From the NCBI RefSeq assembly GCF_014633365.1, contig NC_068349.1, positions 18,304,753 to 18,368,752 of the forward strand: a DNA stretch of 64,000 nucleotides. The letters run 5' to 3'. The stretch comes from Diospyros lotus (lineage: Eukaryota > Streptophyta > Magnoliopsida > Ericales > Ebenaceae). The notes beneath the pieces were generated by a model that was not told where the DNA came from, did not search any database, and saw only the letters and a program-made list of their open reading frames with translations. Of the stretch, positions 23,764-35,500 are shown in pieces. The stretch's first letter is position 1. The number at the start of each line of letters is the position of its first letter. The position numbers and the translations under genes are program-made.

Positions 23764-24985
23764 CACTACAAAAAAATGACATTTAGCAGCAGTTTTTAAC
23801 TACAACTAAGTAATTTAGTGGCGGTTTTGAAAATTGCCGCTATATTAGCTGTTGTGAAACATTTAGCGGCGATTTTCAGCAACTGCTGGAATAACTGCTG
23901 CTAAGTCATATTTTTTGCGGCAGTTTCAAAATCGGTGCACAAAAAGTGATTTAGCGACGATTTTTAAAATATTTAGCGGCGGTTTCAAAACCACCGCAAA
24001 AAAATTCTAAAATATTGAATTTAAACCGCCGTAAAAATTCAAAAAATTTTGAAATTAAAAAACAAATTCGAATTTATGAAACCTCGCGCGCTCGGCTAGG
24101 CCACGTGCCTATCCGCCAACCACTGTGGGCTTGCGCAGGTGCGCGCTTGGAACCCCTCCTATGCCACGTGGCGAATGCTGGAAATATATTTTCAGCATCC
24201 TTCTCCCCTTCCCCAGACTCGAACCCAGAACCTCCCTTGACCACATACGCTCGTGAAACCAGATGAGCTGCAAAGCCTTGTTGGTAAATCTTCACTCATA
24301 TAAATTATATACTAACATATAACCACTATTTTTCAGAATTATAATTTATATTCTTTACTATAAATTGAAAAAAATAAATTAATTAATTATTTTTTAAAAG
24401 AGTAATGGAATAAAATAAAAATAAATTAATTGATTATTTTTTAAATAATTAATTGATTAAAAAAATAAAAGAAGATTTTATATATTAAAATTTTGTTATT
24501 TTCTTAAAATTAAATTTTTTAATATTTTTTAAGATTTTTTAATGAATTTTGCGGTAATTTTGAAAAACCACCGCAAATGTTATTTAATATTAATTTTTAA
24601 TTATTAAATTATTTTTTAAATTTAGCGGCGATTTTCAAAAAACCGTCGCTAAATTAAATTTTTTAATGAATTTTGCGACAGTTTTTCGAAATCGCAGCAA
24701 ATGTTAAAATATTTTTATTTTTAATTATTTAATTATTTTCTAAATTTAGCGACGATTTCTCAAAAACCACTGAAAAATTAATTTTAATTATTAAATTAAT
24801 TTTTGAATTTACCGCCGCAAAATTAAATTTTTTAATAAATTTAGCAGCGGTTTTGTAAATCGCTATAAAATGTTAAAAAAATCGTCGCAAAAAATGTATT
24901 TTGCGGCGGCTTGTAAATCGCTGCAAAATACTGTGTTTTGCGGCGGTTTTAAAAATCGCCGCAAAAGATCAAATTTTTTGTAGTG
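23764..24985 (+). mobile_element. Non-autonomous CACTA (En/Spm) transposon with TCA target duplication
   Basis: 1222 bp with terminal inverted repeats CACTACAAAAAA and TTTTTTGTAGTG, flanked by TCA on both sides (23761-23763 and 24986-24988). Sub-terminal regions hold many copies of a TTTGCGGCGGTTTT-like motif in both orientations, as usual for plant CACTA elements. No transposase is encoded. It inserted within the protease region of the Tat element, so it is younger than that insertion. A tRNA-like module lies inside (24190-24290). Confidence 0.92.
24190..24290 (-). repeat. tRNA-like (SINE-type) module inside the CACTA element
   Basis: On the minus strand an A-box-like GCAGCTCATCTGG is followed about 40 bp later by a B-box-like GGGTTCGAGTCTG, the layout of a tRNA-derived pol III promoter. 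It does not fold as an intact tRNA. A diverged equivalent sits at 41345-41420 in the second CACTA relative. Confidence 0.45.
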
Positions 24986-25595
24986 TCATTAACACTATGA
25001 GAGCTGCCATTTCTCAAAGGTATTTGCTAATGAAATTCCCTACTCCACAAGGGGTTGGTCAGGTAAGAGGTAATAAAAAACAAGCCAGGGTATGTTATGT
25101 GAGCTCCACACGAGGTGCAAAGGAAAGAGGAAAAGCAATGACCGAAGAGACCTTACTGGTTGGCGAGCAAACTCTTGAGGCCAACAAGCCTCAGCCGGTG
25201 GAATCGCTTAAACCTGTCCCTCTAAACCCTGATGATGAAGGACGACAGGTACGTGTGGGAAGCCAACTAGAGAGTCAGGAAAAAGAGGAGGTTATCAAAC
25301 GTCTGCGCTCTTATGCAGACATATTCACTTGGACGCCTACCGACATGCTTGGGATTAGTCCTGAAATCATATCCCATTGCCTGAATGTCCTTTCAGAAGC
25401 TTGGCCAGTCAAGCAGAAAAAAAGACATATCGCCCCAGAGAGACTGAGACATATGGAAGAAGAAGTGGATAAACTCTTGGAAGCAGGATTCATTAGGGAG
25501 GTCCAATACCCCGAATGGCTGGTAAATGTTGTGATGGTACCTAAGGCCAACGGGAAATGGCGAATGTGCATTGACTTTACCAACTTGAACAAGGC

Positions 25596-26690
25596 TTGTC
25601 CGAAAGATTCCTACCCGTTCCCTCCGGATATGTTGTATTGAGCTTCTTGGATGTGTTCTTAGGTTACCACCAGATCAGTATGTATTTGCCTAACGTAGAG
25701 AAAACAACTTTTATAATAGAAAAAGGGACGTACTGCTACCAGGTGATGCCTTTAGGCTTAAAGAATGCGGGGGCCACATATCAAAGGATGGTCAACAAAA
25801 TATTCAAAGACTTATTAGGGGGGGTGATGGAGGCATATGTGGACAACATGATAGTAAAGAGCAGACAAAGTGGGTCGAAGCCGAACCATTAGCAACAATA
25901 ACCGAGAAAAGAGTAGAGGGGATGGTGTGGAAGGATATAATTTATCGCTTCAGTATACCCCGTATTCTCAACACGGATCATGGAATGCAATTTGATTCTG
26001 AAGCCTTCAGGGCCTTTTGCCAAAGGTAGGGGATCAGTTTGAGGATGGCATCTGTGGCATATTCACAGGCGAACGGACAGGCAGAGGCAAGCAATAAAAC
26101 TATCCTCCACGGGTTGAAGACCCGATTAGAACGAGCTAAAGGCAGATGAGCCGATGAACTCCCTAGCATTTTATGGGCTTATCGCACAACCAGTCGCTTG
26201 TCTACGGGGGAAACGCCCTTCAGCTTGGTATATGGGACAGATGCCCTTATTCTAGTGGAAACAGACCTTGCCTCGCCTCGAGTTATGGCTTTCAACGAGG
26301 AGGGAAATTTAGACAGTTTGAGGGAAAACCTGGATCTGATAGATGACCTGAGAGAGAAGGCAGCTTTGCAGTTAGTAGCGTATCAGAGGAGAATCGCCAG
26401 CTATTATAATGCAAAGGTCCGACCTCGAATGTTCCAAGAAAGAGATTTGGTGCTCAGGAAAATAGTAATTACAAACGCCTACCGGGAAGAAGGAAAAGTC
26501 AGACTGAATTGGGAAGGAACCTACAAGATACAAAAGATGCTGGGACCCAACACTTGTGTGTTGTAGACATTGCAAGGAGAGATGATGAGTAAGACCTAGA
26601 ATACTATGCACCTCAAGAGATACTTCACCGCCCAGACAATCGAGACCAGCAATAGAGGATTCGAAGCTGAAGGCATGGAGATGCATTCGT
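25596..26690 (+). pseudogene. Tat RT remainder fused by deletion to integrase
   Basis: The RT part shows LSFLDVFLGYHQI, VMPLGLKNAGATYQRMVN and YVDNMIVKS, where the second catalytic Asp of YVDD is replaced by Asn. At about 25865 the sequence jumps to integrase (KWVEAEPLATITEKRVEG, with DHGMQFDSEAF and GQAEASNKTI), so the RT C-terminus, RNase H and the integrase N-terminus are missing. The C-terminal integrase part runs to about 26690 (VYGTDALILVE, YNAKVRPRMFQERDLVL), with stops at about 26027, 26147 and 26564. Confidence 0.82.
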
Positions 26691-26879
26691 TATAAGAGGC
26701 GCTACCTGGCTCCCCTGAGAATCGAAGTTCTTCTTAATTTCCTTGTGTAACAGTTCCCCTATAAATAAAAGAGTACCCCCATGTATTCCCATTGAGTAGG
26801 AAAAACTATAAGATGAACCACGTAAGATCTCCTATGTCTTGAGCATTGGCATGTATGATTAAACATGATACAGGTATAG

Positions 26880-27760
26880 TAGCTCGGCAAGGGTCCCTAA
26901 CGAGATCAGGGTGACCCGAGGGAAATCGGGCGCATACGACCACATGTCGGGTTGGGATCATCGAATGCTCCAATGCCTATGCTCGCAGACTTACGTAGAT
27001 CACTCGATTGAGTCCGGTGCTACGCTCCTAAGCTAGACCCGACTCCTCGGACGATTTGGTGCCTAGGTCTCCCAGTAAAGCTCGGACACCTGGAAGGAAT
27101 CCCAAATCGGACTGGTTATTGGCCCTAGACACGCCGAGGGTAGGCTGATTCTTGTAAGGGGAAGAAGACGGTGAAACCATTATAAGGTGAGTCGAAGGAC
27201 GCCCACACAGCGCAAGACCTAAGTTGCCCGGTGATAATCTGGCGCCTGTGGCCCCAGGTTGGATCGGGATCATCAGATGCTCCGACGGCTATGCCCAAAG
27301 ACTTACCTAGATCACTCGATTGAATCCGGTGCCACGCTCCTAAGCTAGACCCGACTCCTCGGATGATCTGACGCCTAGGTCTCCCGGCAAAACTCGGACA
27401 TCTAGAAGGAATCCCGAGCCAGATTGTTGGCCAAACCCAGATCCCCGAGAGTATACAAAGACCTTGGAACAGTGGTCGCACAGGTGAAATACCAGAATTT
27501 ACCCTAAAAAACTTAACTATCTAGCCTAAATTTAACGCCTATGACGGTAGACCAATTCCAGATCATCGAATGCTCCGACGGCTATGCCTGCAGACTCACC
27601 TAGATCACTCGATTGAGTCCGATGCTACGCTTCTAAGTTAGACTCGACTCCTCGGATGATTTGGCGCCTAGGTGTTCCGATAAAAATGGACGCCCGAGGT
27701 GAATCCCACGTTGGATCCTTAGCTCAATCTAGGTTCCATATGGCAAACAAAGACCCCTCT
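26880..27760 (+). repeat. About 300-bp tandem repeats in the Tat 3' untranslated region
   Basis: Three units start near 26957, 27268 and 27564. They share GATGCTCCGACGGCTATGCC-like and GATCACTCGATTGA(G/A)TCCG blocks, and GACTCCTCGGA(C/T)GAT. Tat-lineage elements often carry tandem arrays between pol and the 3' LTR. Confidence 0.85.
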
Positions 27761-28183
27761 CGAAAACGGTCGCGAAGGCTCGATAATCCCCCAATCTGTA
27801 TAAAAGCTGAGAGCTCAATGACTGTTGCATGAGTCTCATAAACACGTTAGGGGTGCAAGGCCTATCCCGAATTTCTTGGGGCTGAAGGGCCGTGAAAAGA
27901 AGACAAAAACTGAACTACCAATTGAAGCTTGAAGAAGTATGAATGCAAGTTGCGTAACCAACAAGCAAATGAAAGTAACATAATCGAATTATGTAGTGTT
28001 GTAAACAGGACAATTACAGGCGACACGTTAAAACAGTTGCCAAGAATTACATTCACCCAAAATCGATAAAATAAGTCACAACGGCCACAGAAAGGTGTTC
28101 GAAATTCTAAAAAGAATGCTTTGAGATAAAACTAGCATTCCTTATAGCCAGTCAAAAACATAAGTTAAATTATAAAGCCTACG

Positions 28184-30798
28184 CTACTCTTTGGATGGAA
28201 GATGATCCGCGTGGCCTAAACCCTCTCCAGGAGGCAGACCTTGGGAAGCATCAACGACAATATCCATTCCCAGCTCTCTGTCAATCATTCGGGCAGTGTT
28301 AAACGAGCTAGCGCCTACTTCACCCTCCTCGAATTCCAGGACGTAAGGTCTCCATGGACCCTGCAAATTGCTGAGGTCATCCTCCAATGCTTGTCTTATA
28401 CATTCCTCAGGCCCAAGATCATCCGACTCATACTTCCTCTAGTCAGGAGGGGTGCCGGCGGACATGGCATTTTCAAAAGTTACCTCCGAGAAGGAATCCC
28501 CTGGGCGCCTAGTCTCCATGAAGTTGCGGAAAAGATAAAAGCCAAACTTTGAAAAGTAGCTGGCATATCTATCCTTGCGACGAAAGCAATCCCTTGAAAG
28601 ACGGTATTACTTTACGGCATCTCTTGTCGCTTCGTCAATTTCTCGTTGCCTATTCTCGCGTATTCTTTCCATCTCTACCTGAGCATGAGTGACCCGTTCC
28701 TCGGCGCAGGTCAAGTCACCTTTCAAACGAGACACCTCCCCTTGGGCCTCCACCAAAAAGGATACCTTTTCTTCATACGCTTGGTTGCGAGCCTCCAACG
28801 CCTCCTCCCATTTGCGGGCATTTTCCTCGGCAGCCTGGCGACTTATGGAGAGGTCATGGAGTTGGGCTTCAAGACTAGTCTTATCTGACTCCAGGTGGCA
28901 GATTGTTATGTTCAGGACTTGCTCGTCCTCTTTCCACTGGAAAGACTTTTGTGTCAAGTCATAAATTTGTGCCTCCTGATGAGCCAGTCGAGCGCGGTTC
29001 ATAGCATTGGTCGCTACGGCACCCTGATCACCCTGCGAAAAAGGGCATGAGAGGGTAATGAGAGATGTGTAAAAAGGTAAATTAAAAAGAAAAATACAAA
29101 AACGTAAGGAAGCGTACAATCGTGAGATGACGTTCAAACTCTTCCATATCTTGCGGAGAATTATGAAAGTATCAACTTTCGTAGCGAGGAAGGATGGAAG
29201 AATAGAGAAGATGGGCCCCAACCCTAGGCATATCAATGGTGTCTGTGTCCAGAACCCTAGGTTGCATGTCGAATCGCTCCCCGCGGACCCAATAATTGGC
29301 ATCCAACTATATTATCCCCTGGTGGGGGTCAGGTAGTGCAGGCAAGATTGGGGCCAATCCTCTGGATGTTGACCCCTTCTCTATGTGTAATGTTCGACGG
29401 TCGCCGTGTTGAGTATTGATCACGATGTGACGATACAAGCCTTGGCCGCTCATGTGAACTACATCAACGGCGGCTTAGTCAAATCGGGAAGTAACCTCGC
29501 CTTCTGGACCCGCTCGATGCTTGGTCGGCTCACACCTATAGTGAGGAGCCTTGCTCATGGCTGTGGATACATCCATCTTGAGCGGGGAAAATGCAGGAAT
29601 ACCAGGAATAGGCTCTGGTGGCGAGTTGTGAGTCGGAGGATCATTGGCAAGATGAAACGTTGCGAGATCTGCCTCTGCCTCTTGATGAAGACTCCTCTTC
29701 CTCCTCCGATGTTGGTGGCGCAGGGGAGCCCAGCTCTTCCCTACCCCCTCACTTTATTCGGTATTGTGAGCACTAGGGATAGGGGTCCCATCTTGGGGAT
29801 CAAATGAATGAGGTACTTCAGCTGGTGCAGCTCTAGGGGCGACCTATTGGTTAGCAGATCTCATTAAGTGATGCATGGCTACAAGATAAAGACACAGTGT
29901 GGTTAGATACCATGAGATAACTCGAGGACAAAGCTTAAAATAAGGAAAGATAGCAAAGCAGCTAGGGGGTCCTTACCCTCAGGAGAAGGTTGCTCCTGGA
30001 GAGGAATGTCCCCCTCTCCCATCGTGGGAGTAGGTGTTGGGTTAACTAGAGTATTTGGGCGTAAGACCTTGGGCACCCTGCGACGAGATGGTTCACCACG
30101 CTTCGGAATCCAGCCCACCCTTATTAATCTGTCCACGGTCAAGAGGCCAAGGAAATGCTTAGGGCCACCTCGAGTAATAACGCGATGACTATCCACGTAT
30201 CTCTCCCTAAGTTCAGAAAGGGGCGCACTCAATATGGGTTTTCCCACTCTCTCAGGGTCGGTGCGCCATTCGCGAGGAGCATTCCACACCCCGTTCAGAG
30301 GTTGGACCAAGAACCACCGAGAGTCGAACAAAGCTTCTCGAGGAGGGGACTCAGAAAAGAGAGGGTCACCTCGGGTCTGCTGTAGGGTGTACATGTGAAA
30401 GCACTCATTAACTAGGCACATGAGGAAGAGGAAGTGGGGTCTATATCATTTTCACGACAAATAATGAAAAAACCAACTAATTGGGCCCAGCCATTGGGGT
30501 GCAACTGGCCGGGAGCTAGCCCACTAAGACGAAGAAATTTAAGACCGAAATTGTGAAGAAGAAGATGGAAGCCTAGGCGAAAGCTAGCCTCATGGACACT
30601 CATCCACCCGGCTTCTACATCCACCGCACAGTTTTCCTTGAGGCAAGGAAGCCTGGTGCGATACCCCCTAGGGATATTGTGATTTTGGTGGATAAGGGTC
30701 ACGTCGTTTTCATTCATTCAGGAGCATTTACCCTTCAAAAAGAAGTGCTTGACTCCGTGGGAATCAACATCATGATGATATATTTTTCCACTGGCCAT
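28184..30798 (-). pseudogene. Antisense ORF of the Tat element (Transposase_28-like plus coiled coil)
   Basis: It starts at MASGKIYHHD (30798, minus) but has an in-frame TGA after KGKCS. The domain EASFRLGFHLLLHNFGLKFL and LAPGQLHPNGWAQLVGFFII resembles the plant 'putative gypsy type transposon' domain (PF04195). A region with LFSESPPREALFDSRWFLV and a Pro-rich stretch follow. Then comes a long charged coiled coil (about 29030-28607, LEAQLHDLSISRQAAEENAR) and an acidic C-terminus ending near 28184. Frame changes between blocks may be introns or decay. Such antisense ORFs are known in some Tat elements; their function is not established. Confidence 0.72.
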
Positions 30799-30849
30799 AG
30801 TAGGAAGGGGAAGGGTTGGAATTGGAAAAAGAGGTCGAAAAATATCTGT

Positions 30850-31300
30850 TTTGGAAAAATAATTCTTGCTTCGAAAGGGTTTTGCTTCGGAAAGGTTTTG
30901 CAAAATTCTAAAAGAAAACTTGCTTCGCAGTGAAAGCCCCAGAGGCTACGAAAGGTAGAATTTTCAAGTGATAAGAATTCTTCGGAAGAGAAAACAGAAA
31001 GATGAATGTGCAATGGATTACCTAATGGAAGGATTCGTTCGAAAGGACTTCCTTCGGAAGGGCAGGCAGCCAGGTAACGCTTGGGAAGGGTATTTCCTTT
31101 AGAAGGAAAAAACGAGAGTGTGCGAGAAGGTCCTTTAAAATGGCGTGACCGTGAAGAAGTTCCCGAAGTGGTGGACCCTATTTATAACCAATTAGCGGAA
31201 GCCCAATCGGTCATCAGCGCTCATTCGGATGGAAGCTTTCGAAGCACCCCTACGGAAGGACCATTTTCGATTCTTGGTGTGATTTACTTAGAAAATACTA
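30850..31300 (+). repeat. TTCGGAAG / TTCGAAAG word array before the 3' LTR
   Basis: CTTCGGAAG, CTTCGGAAAG, TTCGAAAGG and CATTCGGATGGAAG recur irregularly between the antisense ORF start and the polypurine tract (31321-31338). The same word continues inside the adjacent LTR. Confidence 0.7.
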
Positions 31301-31338
31301 TTCATTTTGTATAACAAAATAAAGAGTGGGGGGACAAT

Positions 31339-31919
31339 TGTTGTGCCCTAATAATCGGAAGGCAGGACAAATGAAGGCAAGCTAGCTTTGGAAGCTAAAG
31401 GCAACTAAGCTTCGGAAGATAGCTTGGGAGGGATCTTCGGAAGCATCCTTCTCTAAGGTGCTTCGGAAGCCAACTTTCGAGCGATCACGTGCGCTCCATT
31501 CTCAATCTCTATAAAAGGCTAGGCTTAACCCTCAAAAAGGGATCGCTCAACACCGGTATTTCTCTCACAACTTTCCTTCCGAAAATCTCAATTTCCTTTC
31601 TAGTCCTCGCGTATATTCTCCTTCCGTACTAACTTAAGCGTCAGAGGGTCTTCATGGGAGAAAAGTCCTATAAGCCTTCTAACATTTCTCTTACAGTACC
31701 TTTGGAAGCCACCAGCAAGTCACCTTCAAAAGCCACCTGCAAGTCACCTTCGGAAAACAGCTTTGGAAGTCACATTCGAAAGTCTCTTTTGGAAGCCACC
31801 TTCGAAAGTCTCCTTCGGAAGCCATCTTCGGAAGCATTCTTTGTTAACGTCTCGAGGTCGATGGCTTCCACGAACATCCCACTCTTAGAAATTTTAATTG
31901 TTGTATTTTGGCAACAACA
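31339..31919 (+). repeat. Tat 3' LTR, with TTCGGAAG words in U3 and U5
   Basis: 581 bp, TGTTGTGCCCTAATAATCGG to GGCAACAACA, preceded by polypurine AAAGAGTGGGGGGACAAT. TATA box TATAAAA at 31510 and the R/U5 block at about 31630. TTCGGAAG-type words cluster both upstream of the TATA box (31350-31480) and after R (31700-31840). Confidence 0.8.
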
Positions 31920-32443
31920 ATTGCCATGTATAATTTGTTCTTAATTGCTTATTTGTGTCCAAGTGTGGACAAATTATTTATAACATTTAAATTATTATTG
32001 AAGATTGTATAGGTTTTCTAAATCTGTTAAAATTTAGGTGAATCTAGTTTCCAATGTGAGATAGGGAGAAAACCTTAGTGTAGTGGTTGCCTAGAACCCA
32101 TTGTAATCTATGTGTGTATCTAGTTTTCAAGGTGAGCTAGTGTGGAAACCTTAGTGGTTTTGATTTAGTGGAACCCCAAGGGTGGTTAGATCTTGAGAGA
32201 GTGGACTAGATGTATGTGAAGACACCGAACCACTATAAATTATGTTGTGCCTCATTGTATTTATTTTTGTTATATCTTGTGGTTTACATTTATAATTAAT
32301 CTCAAATATAATTTATTATATTTATCAAATATATATTTTTCAATAAAATCATTAATCAAGAATATTTATTAAAATTGAGAAAAAAAAATTTAATCACTTA
32401 ATTCACCTCCTGTTGAATGGCCATACCCTAAGGGACCAACAAT

Positions 32444-32455
32444 TGGTATCAGAGC
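32444..32455 (+). other. Primer-binding site, tRNA-Met type
   Basis: TGGTATCAGAGC, a perfect match to the usual plant retrotransposon primer-binding site, two bases after the 5' LTR. Confidence 0.88.
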
Positions 32456-32509
32456 GGATTCTAAAATATTTGTGATTATCAATTTCAAATCTTATGATAA
32501 GATCTTATA

Positions 32510-33750
32510 ATGGCCTCTTATTTTAGCCAATCCCTAGGTGATGTGTCAATCCCCTCTAGTCCTCCAATACTCATCAGAAAGGATTATACTTTTTGGAAGA
32601 TTAGGATGGAATCCTATATCATTTCCATAAGCTATCTTTTATAGAGACTTGTTAGGAATGGATTTAATCTATCCTCTTAATATGAGGAAGAATGGTCAAA
32701 GGAAAACCTAAGAAAAATAGAAATGGACCATAGGGCAAGGTATTTAATTCTTAGTTCTTTAATGCCTAGTGAGTGTAGAAAATTGTCTTCATGCTCTACA
32801 TCTCATGAATTATGGAAAGAATTAGAGAGAATTCATGAAGGAACCAATAATTCTAAAATGAGTTTTTTATGTCTCAATATCAAAGATGTAAGTTATGGCT
32901 TAGTGAGACAATTAGTAATTTGAATGGATGGTTCAAAAAAACCTCAAATATTTTTAGAATGCTAAGGAAAATGAATGAAGATGCTAAAGAGTATAATGAA
33001 AAGAAAACATTAGCATTCAAATGTGAGGAGAAAAAAAAAAAGAAGAAGGAAGAAAAAGAGAGCCAAGAAATCAAAGAGAAATGACATTCCCGCATGGGAT
33101 ATGAATGATTCTAGTGAGTCATTCCAATTTAACAATGAAAAAGCATATGCATGCTTTATGGCTATAGAAGAAGATGAAGAAGAGGAAGATAACTTAGAGT
33201 TAGAAGAATTACAAAAAGCATATGAAGAAGTATATATAAAATATATATCTATTAAGAAAGAAGTAAAAATAATCAAGAAGAATCATAAAGAAGAAAATGA
33301 AAAATTAAAAAGTGAATTAAAGAACTTAAAAGAAAAATCACAAGAACTCAAGAATAAAATTAAGATAAATTAAAAGATCAATTAATTAATCTTGAAGAAG
33401 AAAACAAAATATTAAAAACTCAAAATAATAAACTATTATAGGAAAAGAATGCAACAGAGAAAAGTTTAGCCACATTAATTTTAAAGAAAAATTCAAAACC
33501 CAAACCAAGATACAAAACACCTAAGAGAGAATGGAAACAACCTAGATGGAGACCCCAAGCTAAGAGAAACAACATAGTACAAATGTGGATACCCAAAGGG
33601 GTAATACAAACAATGAATGAGTTAGATCATAAAATCTTAAATGTTGCTTCTCATCCACATACATCAAGAATAATTAAATCATTTGATCCTAATGAAGAAA
33701 GATTTAAGGGACCCATTTATAGATGGGTACCCAAACCTAAAACGTGACCT
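32510..33750 (+). pseudogene. SIRE-like gag (broken)
   Basis: ATG at 32510 opens MASYFSQSLGDVSIP, then DYTFWKIRMESYI and SHELWKELERIHEGTNNSKM, the UBN2-type gag core of copia elements. Stops interrupt it at about 32641, 32680 and 32923. An acidic, coiled-coil stretch follows (MAIEEDEEEEDNLELEELQK to KNLKEKSQELKNK, 33160-33370). Then KPKPRYKTPKREWKQPRWRP and YRWVPKPKT lead toward protease. It is not translatable as one protein. Confidence 0.75.
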
Positions 33751-33779
33751 TATAAAATATGTAGATGTGCGTGAGGACC

Positions 33780-34560
33780 ACAATAGGTAGCAAATTGTAT
33801 ATGGATAGTGGATGCTCATCGCACATGACTAGTGGGAGAGATCTATAGATCTCACTCCAAAAGAAATAAGGTATGTCACCTTCTAGAAATAATGCCTAAT
33901 AGTAAAGAATGAGGATATACTTTTTGTGGCATAAAAGATATATTAAGTCATACAAATCCAAACCTAATCAAAAAAATTTTGATCTAGTTATCGGACTTCC
34001 TAAAATGAAATTCAGTGAAAAAATTTCTATGATGCTTGCTGTTAAAGTAAGAAGAGTAAAGCCTAAATCTATGAGTGAAATATCAATCAGTAAGCATTTA
34101 CAACTTTTACACTTAGATCTATTTGAACCCACACAAACTAGAAGTTTAGGTGGAAAACATTATAAGTTGTAGTAGAAAATTTCTCTAGGATTACTTGGTT
34201 GTGCTTTTGTTTTCAAATGATAAAAAATTTCAAATTTTTAGAAAGAAAGATAATAGAATTAGATAATAAAATTGTCTCTCTAAGACGAGGATGATTTAGG
34301 TATGCTTCCCAAGAATTATAAATTTATGTAAGATCATCCAATAGATCAAATAATTGGAGAACCAAGTCAAGGTGTAAGGACTATATGTTTTACAATGTGG
34401 CCTTCATATCTAATGATTGAGCCAACTTGCATGAATCAAACCTTAGAAGATGAATTTTGGATTAATGTTGTGCAAGAAAAATGAAGATTGAAAATTAGTT
34501 CCAAAACCAAAAGATTTTTCTATATTTGGAACACAATGAATTTTCAAGAATAAATTAGAA
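33780..34560 (+). pseudogene. SIRE-like protease, integrase and RT relics
   Basis: A decayed protease region is followed by the start of integrase, ISKHLQLLHLDLFEPTQTRS (34080-34170). After a gap, a linker and RT N-terminus appear: HPIDQIIGEPSQGVRT (34330-34380) and LEDEFWINVVQEK (34440-34480). Most of integrase, RT and all of RNase H are missing. Confidence 0.7.
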
Positions 34561-34639
34561 GGGAATTAGGGATAATAAATCCCTTTGGGTAGTTTAGAAT
34601 ATTGAAATGGAAAAATATCTTGTGCAAATTTCGTTTCTA

Positions 34640-34655
34640 TTATTTAAATAATAAC

Positions 34656-34709
<54 letters not shown>

Positions 34710-35500
34710 AATAAATAAAATAAAAATAAATAAATAAAAAGGGCCTACCCAGATAAGGTCAGACCCTTGTCTCTCTCACTCTCTTCCTCCTCTCACCCCT
34801 CTCTCTCACCCTTTTCTGTTCCCTTTCTCGTCACCCTCACCACCGGTGTTCTCTTTGCCATGCAATCGATCAGATCCACAGTGAGTCTTTGTTCATTTTT
34901 TCATTTTTTTTTCATTGTTCCTTTGTGTATCTTGGATCCACGGTTCTTCGTTGTTCAATTTTTTATTTTTTTTTTGTCTTTGTGTTTGTGTTTGTTTGTT
35001 CTTGTTAGGGTTTCACGGTGAGCTCCAAACCTTCACTTTCAACCCCCATCATTTTTCTTGGCCCCCTATGAGCTTCCTACCTTCTCTCTCGTGACTAGAT
35101 CTACCCAAATCTGGCCTTTAAATCCGTCGCCCACAGCCGTCTGTCGCGTCTATAGCCATCTGTACCCTTGTTGCTGTCCTCGCTGCTCGCGGCCTGCTCA
35201 TCAGCCACCAAATCCCCTACCTCTTGTTGATTCACTCGCTGCCTTGCCTTTTTCACTCTTTAACTCCTGACTTCTCCCTCACCCTCACTCTCACCTCTCA
35301 CTGCTTCGTCGCTCGCTATCTCTCTCTCTCCTCTCACTGCTCTGTCTTTCTCTCTTCCTCATTCTCTTGCTCTTGCCCTCACCCTCTCGCCTCTATTAAT
35401 CGAAACCCTAAAAACTATGACAAGTCATTATTTAAAAAAAATTAATAATAATAATAAATAAATAAATAAAAAATAAAAAATTCAAAACATCTAGAAGATC
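34640..35500 (+). repeat. Pyrimidine-rich segment bracketed by AAT/AAAT microsatellites
   Basis: (AAT)n and (AAAT)n tracts (34645-34740 and 35435-35485) flank about 690 bp of C/T-rich sequence with TCTCTCTCACC-like tracts. It looks like a host gene 5' leader and small intron (CTTGTTAGGGTTTCACGG at 35001). No protein domain is recognised in its open frame (34767-35021). Confidence 0.5.

Larger units (their letters stand above)
23270..25640 (+). pseudogene. Tat protease and N-terminal RT, interrupted by a CACTA transposon
   Basis: Protease shows ILVDSGSPINLL (a DSG form of the active-site triad) and NVILGRS just before the transposon. The reading resumes after it at 24986 with MRAAISQRYLLMKFPTP, the usual protease C-terminus. 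RT begins with LLEAGFIREVQYPEWLVNVV and VPKANGKWRMCIDFTNLNKA. Stops lie at about 23393 and 23548 upstream of the transposon. The RT frame breaks at about 25620, where a short deletion removes the region around the first catalytic Asp. Confidence 0.82.
21287..31919 (+). mobile_element. Tat-lineage Ty3/gypsy element, 5' LTR missing, heavily rearranged
   Basis: Order: gag, protease, RT, integrase, a tandem-repeat untranslated region, an antisense ORF, a polypurine tract and a 3' LTR. The antisense ORF with a Transposase_28-like domain between pol and the 3' LTR, and the R/U5 block ACTTAAGCGTCAGAGGGTC, place it in the Tat group (Retand/Ogre relatives). The 5' LTR and primer-binding site are absent. 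A CACTA transposon interrupts protease, and a deletion removed RNase H and part of RT and integrase. Confidence 0.8.

Noticed and set aside
24190..24290. Genuine tRNA gene
   Set aside because: Box-like motifs are present but there is no cloverleaf pairing or anticodon arm in proper position.
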